Shown: piece after piece, positions 35,189 through 44,687 of the stretch
Numbering within the stretch: the first letter of the stretch is position 1
Layout of the letters: every line of letters begins with the position of its first letter
Assembly (NCBI GenBank): GCA_947498315.1
Contig: CANMLD010000010.1
Coordinates: 1-49,542 of the forward strand
DNA length: 49,542 nucleotides
Reading direction: 5' to 3'
Source: Pseudomonadota bacterium
GTDB taxonomy: Bacteria > Myxococcota_A > UBA9042 > GCA-2863065
The notes under the pieces: generated by a model
What the model was told of the DNA's origin: nothing
The model's input: only the letters and a program-made list of their open reading frames with translations
Database searches by the model: none
Program-made: the position numbers and the translations under genes

Positions 35189-37003
35189 GTGAGCAAGGGA
35201 AACCCGTCCTCCAATCTGCCCGCCACGTTGGCCCGCGAAGCCGCTGGTGAGAACCTCCCAGCACGGGCGAGTGACGCGACCGGCTACGACGGGATCGGCG
35301 ACATGCTCGTCCGCGAGCGCATCATCTCTTTGGCGCAGCTCGAAGATGCCGCCGAAGAGGTTCAACGCACGGGTGAGTCGATCGGCTCCGCCCTCGCGCG
35401 CCTCGGCATGGTCGACCACAACAAGCTGGTCGACTTCTTGTCGCGTCACTTCGGGGTCCCTTCAATCGACCTCGAGCATTTGGAGATCAACCCGGACGTC
35501 ATAAGGCTCATCCCGAAGGAGGTGTGCGAACGCCACTCGCTCATCCCCATCGACGTTCAAGGTAGCTCGATCATCGTCGCTATGGCGGACCCGTCGAACA
35601 TCTACGCGATGGACGACATCAAGTTCCTCACGGGCTACAGCGTGGAAGCGCTCGTGTCGACGGACGTCGCCATCGCGGCTGCACTCGACCGCTACCACAA
35701 GCGAGAAGAGAACGCCGAGTACGGCGTCATGCTCGAAAACGTCATGAGCGGAATCGAGGATGTCGAGTTCGGCGACAGCGACAACGCCAGCAGCAAGGCC
35801 ATTGACGTCGGCGATCTCGAGAAGCAGGCCGAGCTCGCGCCGGTCGTCCGCTTGGTCAACCTTATCCTCGTCGACGCTATCAAGCGCCTAGCGTCCGACA
35901 TCCACGTCGAGCCCTATGAGAAGGAGTTCCGCGTCCGTTACCGCGTCGATGGCGTGCTCTACGAGATCATGAAGCCACCCATGAAGCTTCGAAACGCGAT
36001 CGTGTCGCGCCTCAAGATCATGGCGTCGCTCGACATCGCTGAGCGCCGCTTGCCGCAGGACGGCCGTATCAAGCTCGTGCTCGGCAAGTCAAAGGAGGTC
36101 GATTTCCGCGTGTCGGTCCTCCCCTGCCTCTTCGGCGAGAAGGTCGTCATGCGACTCCTCGACAAGGCGAACCTGCAGTTGGACATGACGAAGCTCGGCT
36201 TCGACCCCGCGCCCCTCAAGCTCTTCAAGGATGCCGTCCACTCGCCGTGGGGTATGGTGCTCGTGACGGGCCCGACGGGGTCGGGTAAGACCACGACCCT
36301 CTACTCCGCCATCTGGGAGCTCAACAAGAGTACGGAGAACATCTCCACGGCCGAGGACCCGGTCGAGTTCAACCTCGCCGGCATCAATCAGTGCCAGATG
36401 AACGACGCGGTCGGGCTGAACTTCTCGGCGGCCCTTCGTTCCTTCCTGCGACAAGACCCTGACATCATCATGGTTGGCGAGATCCGTGACTTCGAGACGG
36501 CCGAGATCGCGATCAAGGCGGCGCTTACCGGCCACCTCGTGCTCTCCACGCTCCACACGAACGACGCCCCTGCAACCGTGAGCCGTCTGCTCAACATGGG
36601 CATCGAGCCCTTCCTGGTCACCTCCTCCTTGAACCTCATCCTCGCGCAACGCTTGGTGCGAGCCATCTGTATTGCGTGCAAGGGAGAGGACGCGGACGCC
36701 ACCGACGAGATCCTTCGCTCAATCCAACTCACGGAGGAGCAACTGGCCAACGCGCAACGGCGAAAGGGCGCGGGCTGTGAAAAGTGCGGCGATACGGGCT
36801 TCAAGGGCCGCCGAGCCATTTACGAAATCATGCCCATGTACGACGAGCTCAAGGAAGCCGTTCTGCAGGGCTACTCCGCCATGGAGCTCAAGCGCGAGGC
36901 AATCCGCCTTGGCATGGTGAGCCTCCGAATGGCCGCGAACAAGAAGCTCGTGGAAGGCACCACCACGGTAAGCGAAGTCCTTCGCGTGACCCGAAACGAC
37001 TGA
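35189..37003 (+). CDS. pilB: Type IV pilus extension ATPase PilB
   Basis: Hexameric ATPase that drives pilus extension from the cytosol. The 604-residue protein has the T2SSE N-terminal domain (about 35-170), then the ATPase core with Walker A GPTGSGKT (361-368), Asp-box region TAEDPVEF, Walker B IIMVGEIRD (about 426-434) and the His box LSTLHTNDA. A zinc tetracysteine motif follows (Cys494, 497, 530, 533). The frame stays open further upstream, across parS site 5. The GTG at 35189, with GGAG just before it, is the likely start. It leads pilB-pilT-pilC-pilS, the gene order known from Myxococcus xanthus. Confidence 0.94.
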   Translation: MSKGNPSSNLPATLAREAAGENLPARASDATGYDGIGDMLVRERIISLAQLEDAAEEVQRTGESIGSALARLGMVDHNKLVDFLSRHFGVPSIDLEHLEINPDVIRLIPKEVCERHSLIPIDVQGSSIIVAMADPSNIYAMDDIKFLTGYSVEALVSTDVAIAAALDRYHKREENAEYGVMLENVMSGIEDVEFGDSDNASSKAIDVGDLEKQAELAPVVRLVNLILVDAIKRLASDIHVEPYEKEFRVRYRVDGVLYEIMKPPMKLRNAIVSRLKIMASLDIAERRLPQDGRIKLVLGKSKEVDFRVSVLPCLFGEKVVMRLLDKANLQLDMTKLGFDPAPLKLFKDAVHSPWGMVLVTGPTGSGKTTTLYSAIWELNKSTENISTAEDPVEFNLAGINQCQMNDAVGLNFSAALRSFLRQDPDIIMVGEIRDFETAEIAIKAALTGHLVLSTLHTNDAPATVSRLLNMGIEPFLVTSSLNLILAQRLVRAICIACKGEDADATDEILRSIQLTEEQLANAQRRKGAGCEKCGDTGFKGRRAIYEIMPMYDELKEAVLQGYSAMELKREAIRLGMVSLRMAANKKLVEGTTTVSEVLRVTRND

Positions 37004-37064
37004 TCCGACGCGACGCTGGGCGCCTTAGGCCCAGCTGAGCTCCTTCGCAGTACCGAGGTCGCCA

Positions 37065-38186
37065 ATGGATAGCCCGACGCCGGAAGTCATCGACATCCAC
37101 CGGCTACTTCAGACCATGGTCGAGAAGGGAGCATCCGACCTCCACCTCACCGTCGGTTCCCCTCCGTGCCTCCGCATCAACGGGAGCCTGTACCCGTTGA
37201 AGACAAGGCCACTCGAGGGTCCCGAGATCGAGACGCTCATCTACGGGCTCATGAACGAGCGCCAGAAGAAGACCTTCGAAGAGACCAACGAGGTCGACAT
37301 GAGCTTCCGCTGGAAGGGCGGAGCGCGCTTTCGGTCGAACTTCTTCCGACAGCAGGGTGCCGCAGCCGCAGCCCTTCGGCAGATCCCGACGGAAGTTCGG
37401 GCTCTTGCCGATCTTGGGCTCCCGAACTCGGCCAACGACCTCATCGACCGCGCGGGAGGGCTCGTCCTCGTGACGGGTCCCACTGGGTCGGGCAAGTCGA
37501 CGACGCTCGCCAGCTTCATCGACGGCTACAACGCGAAGAACCGTGGGCACATCATCACCATCGAGGATCCCATCGAGTTCGTTCACCAGCACAAGAAGTG
37601 CATCGTGAACCAACGTGAGATCGGCACTGACACAGAGTCTTTTACGACGGCCCTGAAGTACGTATTGCGCCAGGATCCCGACGCCGTCCTGATCGGTGAG
37701 GTTCGAGACCGACGCACGATGGAGGCGCTGCTCTCCATCGCCGAGACCGGTCACCTCGCTTTCGCGACTATGCACACGAACAACGCGGTGCAGACGATCC
37801 ACCGGATCTTGGACTTCTTCCCTGCGGAGCAGCAGGATATGGTCAGGACGCAGGTGTCATTCGTGCTCGAAGGTGTCATCAGTCAGCAGCTCATCCCCCG
37901 CGCCGATGGCCGCGGCCGCGCGCTCGCGTGCGAAGTGCTGATCCCGACTCCCGCCATCCGTAACCTCATCCGCGAGAACAAGACCCACCAGATCTACTCG
38001 CAGATGCAGGTTGGCCAGACTCGCCACGGCATGCAGACCATGAACCAGTGCCTTGTGAAGTTCGTCGCCGCCAAGACGATCACACGCGAAGATGCCACCC
38101 TTGCGTCCTACGACCCTGAAGAGCTGAACACCTTGCTCAACAACGCAGCGGCTCCTGGCTCGGTTGCGCCGCCAGTGCGGAGGTAG
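37065..38186 (+). CDS. pilT: Type IV pilus retraction ATPase PilT
   Basis: Hexameric ATPase that powers pilus retraction, twitching motility and DNA uptake. The 373-residue protein has ASDLHLTVGSPP at the start, Walker A GPTGSGKS (138-145), Asp box TIEDPIEFVH, Walker B VLIGEVRDRRT and His box FATMHTNN. The PilT hallmark AIRNLIRE is at 297-304. No zinc tetracysteine motif is seen, as expected. It starts 61 bp after pilB and ends 3 bp before pilC. Confidence 0.96.
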   Translation: MDSPTPEVIDIHRLLQTMVEKGASDLHLTVGSPPCLRINGSLYPLKTRPLEGPEIETLIYGLMNERQKKTFEETNEVDMSFRWKGGARFRSNFFRQQGAAAAALRQIPTEVRALADLGLPNSANDLIDRAGGLVLVTGPTGSGKSTTLASFIDGYNAKNRGHIITIEDPIEFVHQHKKCIVNQREIGTDTESFTTALKYVLRQDPDAVLIGEVRDRRTMEALLSIAETGHLAFATMHTNNAVQTIHRILDFFPAEQQDMVRTQVSFVLEGVISQQLIPRADGRGRALACEVLIPTPAIRNLIRENKTHQIYSQMQVGQTRHGMQTMNQCLVKFVAAKTITREDATLASYDPEELNTLLNNAAAPGSVAPPVRR

Positions 38187-38189
38187 ACG

Positions 38190-39404
38190 ATGGCGATGTA
38201 CGCTTGGGAGGGCACCACCAAAGACGGTGCCAGCAAGAAGGGGGTGATGGAGGCCGGCAACGAAGCCGAAGTCCAGGACCGCCTGAAGCAGCTCAACATC
38301 GCCCCAGGCAAGGTCGCGAAGAAACGCGGCGAGTTCAAGTTCAAGCTCCCTGGTCTCGGCGGCGGGGTCGACACGAAGACCCTGGTGATCTTCACTCGTC
38401 AGCTCGCCACGATGATCGACGCCGGCCTGCCGCTCGTGCAGTGCATGGACATCCTGCAGGGTTCGGAGCCGAACAAGAACTTCAAGGAGGTGCTCATCTC
38501 CGTGAAGAACACGATCGAGGGTGGCTCTACGTTCGCGGATTCGCTGAAGAAGCACCCCAAGGTCTTCGACGAGCTCTTCGTCAACCTCGTCGCCGCTGGC
38601 GAGATGGGCGGTATTCTCGACACGATCTTGAACCGCCTAGCCGCCTACGTCGAAAAGTCGATGAAGCTCATCGCCAAGGTGAAGGGCGCGATGAAGTACC
38701 CGGTGACGGTGCTGATCGTGTCCCTCATCATCACCTACGGCCTTCTGACGAAGGTCATCCCAACCTTCGGCGACATGTTCAAGTCGATGGGTAAGTCCGA
38801 GCTGCCGGCCATCACCGAGTTCATGATGGGCGTGTCGGCCAACGCCACGAAGTACATGCCGTACATCCTGTCCGGCGGGGCTGGGCTCATCTTCTTGTTC
38901 AAACAGGTCACGGCGAGACCGAAAGGGCGCCTCGCCTGGGACTCCTTCGTCCTAAAGAGTCCAGTCTTCGGCACGCTCGTGAAGAAGACCGCGGTCGCGA
39001 AGTTCACGAGAACTCTTGGGACCTTGGTGTCGTCCGGCGTGCCGATCCTCGATTCGCTCGACATCGTGGCCCGCACCGCCGGCAACAAGGTGGTCGAGAA
39101 CGCAGTCCTCTATGTCCGCGAGAAGATTTCAGAAGGCAAGTCTATCGCTGGCCCCATGCTCGAGACGGGCGTCTTTCCCAAGATGGTCGTGCAGATGATC
39201 GGCGTCGGCGAGTCGACAGGCGCGATGGACGTCATGCTCGCCAAGATCGCTGACTTCTACGACGACGAAGTGGACCAGGCTGTCGACGGGATCATGGCCC
39301 TCATCGAGCCGCTCATCATGGTCGTCCTCGGCGGCCTGATCGGTAGCGTCATGATCGCCATGTACATGCCGATCTTCCAGATGGGCGACGCCGTCAGCGG
39401 CTAA
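38190..39404 (+). CDS. pilC: Type IV pilus inner-membrane platform protein PilC
   Basis: Platform protein that links the pilus to PilB and PilT. The 404-residue protein has two T2SSF domains (about 65-190 and 270-395). The first begins VDTKTLVIFTRQLATMIDAG. The second has AVAKFTRTLGTLVSSGVPIL and GVGESTGAMDVML. Helices are at about 165-190, 215-235 and 370-395. The short N-terminal region with the phrase MYAWEGTTKDG is normal. It begins 3 bp after the pilT stop and precedes the kinase by 11 bp. Confidence 0.95.
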   Translation: MAMYAWEGTTKDGASKKGVMEAGNEAEVQDRLKQLNIAPGKVAKKRGEFKFKLPGLGGGVDTKTLVIFTRQLATMIDAGLPLVQCMDILQGSEPNKNFKEVLISVKNTIEGGSTFADSLKKHPKVFDELFVNLVAAGEMGGILDTILNRLAAYVEKSMKLIAKVKGAMKYPVTVLIVSLIITYGLLTKVIPTFGDMFKSMGKSELPAITEFMMGVSANATKYMPYILSGGAGLIFLFKQVTARPKGRLAWDSFVLKSPVFGTLVKKTAVAKFTRTLGTLVSSGVPILDSLDIVARTAGNKVVENAVLYVREKISEGKSIAGPMLETGVFPKMVVQMIGVGESTGAMDVMLAKIADFYDDEVDQAVDGIMALIEPLIMVVLGGLIGSVMIAMYMPIFQMGDAVSG

Positions 39405-39415
39405 GAGGCGGTCCG

Positions 39416-41209
39416 TTGCCATACCGTCGCGCTCCGTGGACGATGCTCGCCGCGCCGGCACCGTCCTCGAACATCCTTCGGCCCGGCGACCACGAGCTTT
39501 ATTCTCAGCTCAAGTGGCTCACCCTCTTCCGGGTCTCGCTGGTAACCGTGCTGCTCGTCGCGACCTTCGGGTTCGGCGTCAGCGAGACCGTTCCCACTGA
39601 CGACCGCGCCTATCAGCACGTCTACACGATCTGTCTGACCACCTACGTCGTCAGTCTCATCTATATGGCGCTGCTTCGATGGCTGCCGGTCGGCCTGCCT
39701 CGCCTCATTGTGGCGTATGTTCAGTTCGCCGGAGACGTCATAACCGCCGCCACGCTGGTGTTGCTGACCGGCGGCACCGCGAGTGCCTTCACGTTCTTCT
39801 TCGGCATCGTGATCATTGGCGCCGCCGGCGTCCTCCTCCGACCGGGCGCATTCGTCTTCGCGACGATGAGTGCCGTCTTCATCGTGTGCATTGGGCTCTG
39901 GGAGCTAGAGCTCCTGCCCGAGTGGGATGGGCTGCGCGAGTACCGCTTTTCCTTCAGCCCCGAGATCGACGTCCTCATTCGCCCGGACTCCCGAGAGCGT
40001 GTGTCTCGAGTCGTCTATGGTGTCTCTGTCAACACACTGGCCTTCTTCGGGGTTGGTTTCCTCGCCTCCTCGCTCTCCGAGAACGCCCGTAGAACCGCGA
40101 TCGCGGCGTCGGCGCAGGCGCGGACGCTGCTCGACCTGCAGGCGCTCCACGAACACATCGTCAGCTCGGTTCCAACGGCCATCTTGACCTGCGACCTGCG
40201 AGGGCGAATCACGCTCGCCAATCCGACGGCTCTGAGGATCCTCGGAGCGCAGCACGCATCAGTGGACCGGGGCGATCTCGCGCTCTTCGACGGTAAGGTC
40301 ATACAGGACGTCTTCCCCTGGCTTCGGTATCCTATCGAACGCCTCTCTGAAGGGCGGGACGTCATGCGAGACGAGTCGGTCCTCGTCACTAGCCGGCAGC
40401 GCACCTACCTTGGCTGGACGCTCTCGCCGCTGCGCGACTCCAACCGCGCGCGCATCGGATACACCTTTCTATTTCAGGACATTACGCGGGTGAGAGAGCT
40501 GGAGCACACGATGAGGCGAAGCGAAAAGATGGCTGCGCTTGGCGAGCTGTCGGCCGCCATCGCTCACGAGGTTCGCAATCCGCTCGCAGCCATCTCGGGT
40601 TCGGTTCAGATGCTCGAATCGAGCCAATCTGCATCCGACAAGGACCGCCGTCTCATGCGCATCGTTCTGCGTGAGACAGAGCACCTGAACCGTTGGATCA
40701 CAGACTTCTTGAGCTATGCCCGCCCAGTCGCCGTCGAGCTGCGGCCAATCGAAATCGTGGCCCTGGTCGCAGACATCGTCGAGAGCGCGCGCGCCGATCC
40801 AAGCCTCGCCGGCGCCCACATTGCCTTCGAGCGCGTTGATCCGGTCTACATCCGAGCCGACGGCACCCACGTCCGTCAAGTGCTCTGGAACCTCGTCATC
40901 AACGCTCAGCAGGCGATCGTCCGAAAGGGGCATGGCCAGGTGACGTTGTCAGTCCACCCGAACATCGCCACGACGCGGCCTGAGGTCACTCTTCGCGTCG
41001 AAGACGAAGGTGACGGCATCGCGCCAGAGCACCTCGACCGCATCTTTCAGCCCTTCTTTACGACGAGGGATCGTGGGACGGGCCTCGGCCTCGCAGTCGT
41101 CCACCGGATCGTCGAGGAGAACGACGGGCGCATCTCGGTCGACAGTGAGGTCGGGAGGGGGACCGCCTTCTCGATAGTGTTCCCGCTGGCGCTGGAGCCC
41201 GCGGCATGA
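39416..41209 (+). CDS. pilS: PilS-like sensor histidine kinase
   Basis: Membrane kinase that would control pilin expression. The 597-residue protein has about six N-terminal helices (residues 33-222), then a PAS domain (about 245-355) and HisKA with His384 in IAHEVRNPLAA. The ATPase domain has LVINAQQA (N box), DEGDGIAP (G1) and GTGLGLAVVHRI (G2). A TTG at 39416 with GAGG 7 bases upstream is used here; an ATG at 39443 is the alternative. In Myxococcus pilR follows; here a small lipoprotein-like reading frame overlaps the stop (ATGA) and no response regulator is visible. Confidence 0.9.
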   Translation: MPYRRAPWTMLAAPAPSSNILRPGDHELYSQLKWLTLFRVSLVTVLLVATFGFGVSETVPTDDRAYQHVYTICLTTYVVSLIYMALLRWLPVGLPRLIVAYVQFAGDVITAATLVLLTGGTASAFTFFFGIVIIGAAGVLLRPGAFVFATMSAVFIVCIGLWELELLPEWDGLREYRFSFSPEIDVLIRPDSRERVSRVVYGVSVNTLAFFGVGFLASSLSENARRTAIAASAQARTLLDLQALHEHIVSSVPTAILTCDLRGRITLANPTALRILGAQHASVDRGDLALFDGKVIQDVFPWLRYPIERLSEGRDVMRDESVLVTSRQRTYLGWTLSPLRDSNRARIGYTFLFQDITRVRELEHTMRRSEKMAALGELSAAIAHEVRNPLAAISGSVQMLESSQSASDKDRRLMRIVLRETEHLNRWITDFLSYARPVAVELRPIEIVALVADIVESARADPSLAGAHIAFERVDPVYIRADGTHVRQVLWNLVINAQQAIVRKGHGQVTLSVHPNIATTRPEVTLRVEDEGDGIAPEHLDRIFQPFFTTRDRGTGLGLAVVHRIVEENDGRISVDSEVGRGTAFSIVFPLALEPAA

Positions 41210-41406
41210 CTACTAAGGGCGCCGCGATCATCCTGACGGCGCTCCTTGGTTCCTGTGCGCACGTAGTCCTCCCGGACGTCCCAACGTTGCCCCGTCGCGG
41301 GTCCCATGTCGCCCTCTCGGGGGCCGCCCGTCGCTCACGCGAGCGCCCGACATCGCGCCTTGCGCCTCGGAACCCCCGCACCAGCCGCAGGGAAGGCGCT
41401 CTGTAG
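41206..41406 (+). CDS. Short lipoprotein-like protein, possibly truncated
   Basis: The 66-residue frame starts on the pilS stop (ATGA) and has a lipoprotein signal, MTTKGAAIILTALLGSCAH, with Cys17. After LPDVPTLP the sequence becomes Arg/Ser-rich and unlike a folded domain, so a frameshift or truncation is likely. It may be the start of the M14-like remnant just downstream. As it stands it could be a small peptide or a dead gene. Confidence 0.45.
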   Translation: MTTKGAAIILTALLGSCAHVVLPDVPTLPRRGSHVALSGAARRSRERPTSRLAPRNPRTSRREGAL

Positions 41407-41422
41407 CGGCCTTTAGGCGCTC

Positions 41423-41776
41423 GTGGACCCGCTTCGATGGAACATACCGGCGTGCCTCGACGAGATCGCATGGCGACAACTTGGCGCATCCGCACTCGGC
41501 GAGCCACTTCTCATCGCGGAGTTCGGAGACGTTGACGCGCCGCTTACTGTCTTGGTCATCTCCATGGTTCACCGAGACGAGATGATGCCACTCCACGCGA
41601 CGCCGGACTCCGCGAGGCGTCTGACAGGAACCTCGGCCACGTTCCGCCTGCGGTTCGCCGTACGACCACCATCGAGAATTGGAACAGGCGGGCCCGTCGA
41701 GGTGCGATCCGCGTCATGCGCCGAAGCTGGCTCAGGCCTTCGTGATCGATGCCGGGGGCATCGGCTGAAGGGCTGA
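41423..41776 (+). pseudogene. Fragment resembling M14 zinc carboxypeptidase/murein amidase
   Basis: Residues from about 17 read RQLGASALGEPLLIAEFGD, then APLTVLVISMVHRDEMM, which resembles the first zinc-binding region (HxxE) of MpaA-type M14 enzymes. The NPDG and NARGVDLNRNFP motifs expected next are absent, and the rest is Arg/Ser-rich. The piece is about a third of the family length. It may be a decayed peptidoglycan-peptide hydrolase. The stretch 41407-41816 otherwise shows nothing. Confidence 0.4.
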
Positions 41777-41816
41777 TGCGCCTGACGCATCTAAGGCGCC
41801 TTCACCTGCGCGTCCG

Positions 41817-43304
41817 TCAACTTGGAAACCAGAGCGCGTCGCGTTCGAGTAACGCTTGGGCGGCGCTGAGAACACCACTGTAGACCTGCTCGGGTGACGC
41901 ACCGCGTCCGCGGGCGATCCCGTCAGCGATCGCGCGCAGCGTGCGAGTGCCGTCGCACGCCGCCAACACCTGTGCCGTGGCAGGGTCAACCTGCATCCGC
42001 ACACGAAGGCCCCGCCGAACGATGAGCTCGAGATTCGATGTGAGCCAGCCGCTACCGCGGGTGGCGCCGGTGGTGTGGAGCTCGACGTCGGGGGACGCTC
42101 GGAAGGCCGTGTCGAGGAGGCTGTCCCCTGTCGCTGTCTGCATCGCGTCCCGGTAGGCGATACCGCGCAGAATCGCGGAGCCACCGCCGGCGTCGACCTC
42201 TTCCGCCTCCGAGGAGCGGAACCAGTTGCGACCCGAGCGGCGCCGTAGCGTGACCACGCCTGCGCCGATCCCGGTCACACTCTGGCCGTCGAACCAAGAC
42301 AGCCAGTCTTCGACGCGTGCTGCGTAGCTCTGGGGGGTGTGGACCTCGAGCTCTTTGATGAACTTCTCGGCGTGTCCGGCCGGACTTTGGAGGCGCGTGC
42401 GCATGACCCACACGTCACAGCCAGCGCCGTCGAACCACTCCGACAGCCGATCTCCAAAGTCCACACCCTCATACTCGAGCCACTGGAGCGTGAACTGGCC
42501 AATGCCGCCCTCGGCGATCGCGGACGGCAGCTCGCGTGCGACCCGCCGGACGAAGCTCTCGCCCGCCATCCCGCCGTCGCGGTACGCGAGGCCACCTTCG
42601 GGCGTAATGACGTGCGGGGCGTTCATCGTGACGAGGTCGAAGGTCTGTCCGGCGACGGGGGCCAGCATGTCCCCTGCGAAGGCCGTCACGTTGTTGCAGC
42701 CGTTCAGGAGCGCGTTGAAGCGCGTGTAGCAGATCGAACGTTCGAGGAGGTCGGTGGCCACGACCTGACTGCAATGCGTCGCCCGTACGAGCGCGGTGGC
42801 GCCGCAGCCGGTCCCGAGATCGAGGGCTCGGGCGAAAGGACGATGTGGGACGGCGTCGAGAAGACCAGCCGTCGTCGTCGCGACACCCATGACGTAGTCG
42901 CTGGGGCGAGCGACCCCCTCGTCCACTCGGTCGTAAGCCACCAGAACCCCGCGTTGCGGAGCGAGGCAGATTGGAGCGTAGAGGCGACCATCTGCGCCAC
43001 GAGCGAGGAGGCCACCGTCAATCCACTCGGAGATCGACATGGGGGCGAGGGCGCGTCGCACGGCGTCTTCGGACGCGGTCACCCCGAAGGCATACAGGCG
43101 CAGAAACACGTCGAGCGGACGCTCTTCCGACAGCACGTGCACGAAGCGAGGCGTGGTTGAGGCCTCGACCGGGACGAGCTCGACCTTCGGCGCCAGGTAA
43201 TCTCGGATGATGTCTTCGGAATACTCGACCCCGGCGAGAACGTCAGCGACACGCGCGACGAAGGCCGGGTCGAGGTAGAGCGGGGCGTGGCGGGGTCTAT
43301 TCAT
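41817..43304 (-). CDS. Methyltransferase with DUF7059-like N-terminus and winged-helix-like C-terminus
   Basis: The 495-residue protein has a helical N-terminus (about 1-130) similar to DUF7059 of actinobacterial methyltransferases. The SAM domain has RALDLGTGCGATALV near 161-175 and VVATDLLERS. The position of NPPY in PrmC and RsmC reads NAPHVI, so the usual N5-glutamine or guanine target is not assured. The last 90 residues, with DPATAQVLAACDGTRTLRAIADG, look like a PqqD-type winged helix. It starts 2 bp after the stop of the sigma factor gene, so the pair is probably one transcript. Confidence 0.78.
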   Translation of the reverse strand: MNRPRHAPLYLDPAFVARVADVLAGVEYSEDIIRDYLAPKVELVPVEASTTPRFVHVLSEERPLDVFLRLYAFGVTASEDAVRRALAPMSISEWIDGGLLARGADGRLYAPICLAPQRGVLVAYDRVDEGVARPSDYVMGVATTTAGLLDAVPHRPFARALDLGTGCGATALVRATHCSQVVATDLLERSICYTRFNALLNGCNNVTAFAGDMLAPVAGQTFDLVTMNAPHVITPEGGLAYRDGGMAGESFVRRVARELPSAIAEGGIGQFTLQWLEYEGVDFGDRLSEWFDGAGCDVWVMRTRLQSPAGHAEKFIKELEVHTPQSYAARVEDWLSWFDGQSVTGIGAGVVTLRRRSGRNWFRSSEAEEVDAGGGSAILRGIAYRDAMQTATGDSLLDTAFRASPDVELHTTGATRGSGWLTSNLELIVRRGLRVRMQVDPATAQVLAACDGTRTLRAIADGIARGRGASPEQVYSGVLSAAQALLERDALWFPS

Positions 43305-43306
43305 GG

Positions 43307-44200
43307 TCAGCCTTCGATGTCAGCGGTCCCTAGGTGGGCCAGGGCCTTCTTCAGCTTCTCTTTGACGCGGACTTCGAGCTGCCGGGCGCGTTCGCGGCTG
43401 ATCCCGAACTTCTCTCCGATGTCGGAGAGGCTCTCCGGTTCGTCTGCAAGGAGCCGGTGCTCAAGGATGTATCGGCCGCGGTCGTCGAGGTCGTTGAGGG
43501 TCGCTTTGATCGCGGCCTGAACCGTGAGGCGCATGTCCTCTGTGGCGAGCTCGTCCTCGGCGCTAGGCGCTTTCGAAGGCAGGCGCATGACGTGAGTGGT
43601 GGCGCTGTCGTCGCCTACGGCGGCGTCGAGTGAGAAGTCGCGACGGGCGAGCATCAGGTCCTCGCGGGCGTCGTTTGCGGCCGGCCGATCACCGGCCTCC
43701 GCGGCCAGCAGGTAGTGGCTCTCCTCCGAGTCGGCGTCGCCACCGAGGGCGAGCGCCGTTCCCGGCTGTGCGTTGCCATCCTCGTTGCCTTGCATCGCGC
43801 GCCGCTTGCCGAAGAGGGCCTTTCGCCGCGCCGACACGGGCACCATCGACCAGTTCTTGATCACGTAGTTCTGGATGTACGCCTTGATCCACCACACCGC
43901 ATAGGAGATGAGACGATAGCCGCGGTCCGGGTCGAACTTCGACACCGCGTGCATCAACCCGATGTTGCCTTCTTGAATCAAGTCGGTGACGCGGATGTTG
44001 TAGTTCTTGTATTCAAACGCGATCTTGACGACGAAGCGGAGGTTCGAGGCCACGAGCTTCTTGGCGGCGTCGATGTCGCCTTCATCCTTGAGGCGGCGCG
44101 CGAGCTCGCGCTCTTCATCGCGGGTCAGCAAGGGCACTCTCCCGACTTCCAGCATGTACTGGTCGAGCGAGTGATGGACGACAGGTAGGTTGCTCGACAT
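43307..44200 (-). CDS. rpoH: RNA polymerase sigma factor, sigma-32 (RpoH) type
   Basis: Directs RNA polymerase to heat-shock-type promoters. The 297-residue protein has region 1.2-2 with LDQYMLEVGRVPLLTRDEE, NLRFVVKIAFEY, DLIQEGNIGLMHAVSKFDPD and YAVWWIKAYIQNYVIKN. Region 4 has GEKFGISRERARQLE as the -35 helix-turn-helix. Between them, residues about 133-200 form a long disordered linker rich in Gly, Asp and Ala, longer than in E. coli RpoH. The RpoH-box site reads RRKALFGKRR. Myxobacteria have several sigma-32-like factors, so it may not be the main heat-shock one. clpB lies 2.7 kb away. Confidence 0.9.
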   Translation of the reverse strand: MSSNLPVVHHSLDQYMLEVGRVPLLTRDEERELARRLKDEGDIDAAKKLVASNLRFVVKIAFEYKNYNIRVTDLIQEGNIGLMHAVSKFDPDRGYRLISYAVWWIKAYIQNYVIKNWSMVPVSARRKALFGKRRAMQGNEDGNAQPGTALALGGDADSEESHYLLAAEAGDRPAANDAREDLMLARRDFSLDAAVGDDSATTHVMRLPSKAPSAEDELATEDMRLTVQAAIKATLNDLDDRGRYILEHRLLADEPESLSDIGEKFGISRERARQLEVRVKEKLKKALAHLGTADIEG

Positions 44201-44279
44201 GGGCCCCCGTGCGCTCCGCCTATCCCGAAGGGCGGCCGTGCACCGAACGAAAGACGGGCCGGACGGCGGGGCAGCTGAG

Positions 44280-44297
44280 TCAGGATCGACGTCCTGA
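44280..44297. promoter_or_regulatory. Inverted repeat between divergent rpoH and a small operon
   Basis: TCAGGA (44280-44285) and TCCTGA (44292-44297) are separated by TCGACG. It could be an operator for either direction. Confidence 0.3.
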
Positions 44298-44319
44298 ACG
44301 GTCTTGAGCGAAAGCGCGC

Positions 44320-44348
44320 TTGACAGCCAGGCCGCGAGGGGTTTAGCA
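44320..44348 (+). promoter_or_regulatory. Candidate sigma-70 promoter
   Basis: TTGACA (44320-44325) is a perfect -35; after 17 bp comes TTAGCA as a weak -10. It points to the gene at 44412. A hairpin CACCGG-cgttcc-CCGGTG lies downstream near 44371-44388 in the leader. Confidence 0.45.
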
Positions 44349-44411
44349 GTACGTCCCTTTTAAGGCAACACCGGCGTTCCCCGGTGCCGCCGAAGACAGA
44401 AGAGGTTACTC

Positions 44412-44687
44412 GTGGTGAACGCGCTCTTTCTCGACCAACGGCTCCATGAGCGAGGTCTTCGCGACAAGCACATCACCAGGGATGAGCTCGAAGGCAACTC
44501 GGCAGCGCTCCCGGACCGCACCGACAACCTCGTCGAGTTCGACGCGGCCGGCAATCCGACCAACCTGCCGCGCCGAAAGCTCAAGTCGCTCCCGGTGAAG
44601 CCGGGCGAACCGGAGTCCGAGAACGGCGATGGCAGCGCCACGGGCGACATGTTGTCCGACGCGTGGGACGACGGTCCGGACGCCTGA
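44412..44687 (+). CDS. Small unknown acidic protein
   Basis: Not recognised. The 91-residue protein has no signal or membrane helix. It reads VNALFLDQRLHERGLRDKHI at the start, then PDRTDNLVEFDAAGN and a charged tail of Asp, Glu, Gly and Ser. It is likely to be partly disordered. The start is one of two adjacent GTG codons at 44412 and 44415. Its stop shares one base with the ATG of the DUF1844 gene, so the two form an operon from the promoter at 44320. Confidence 0.65.
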   Translation: MVNALFLDQRLHERGLRDKHITRDELEGNSAALPDRTDNLVEFDAAGNPTNLPRRKLKSLPVKPGEPESENGDGSATGDMLSDAWDDGPDA

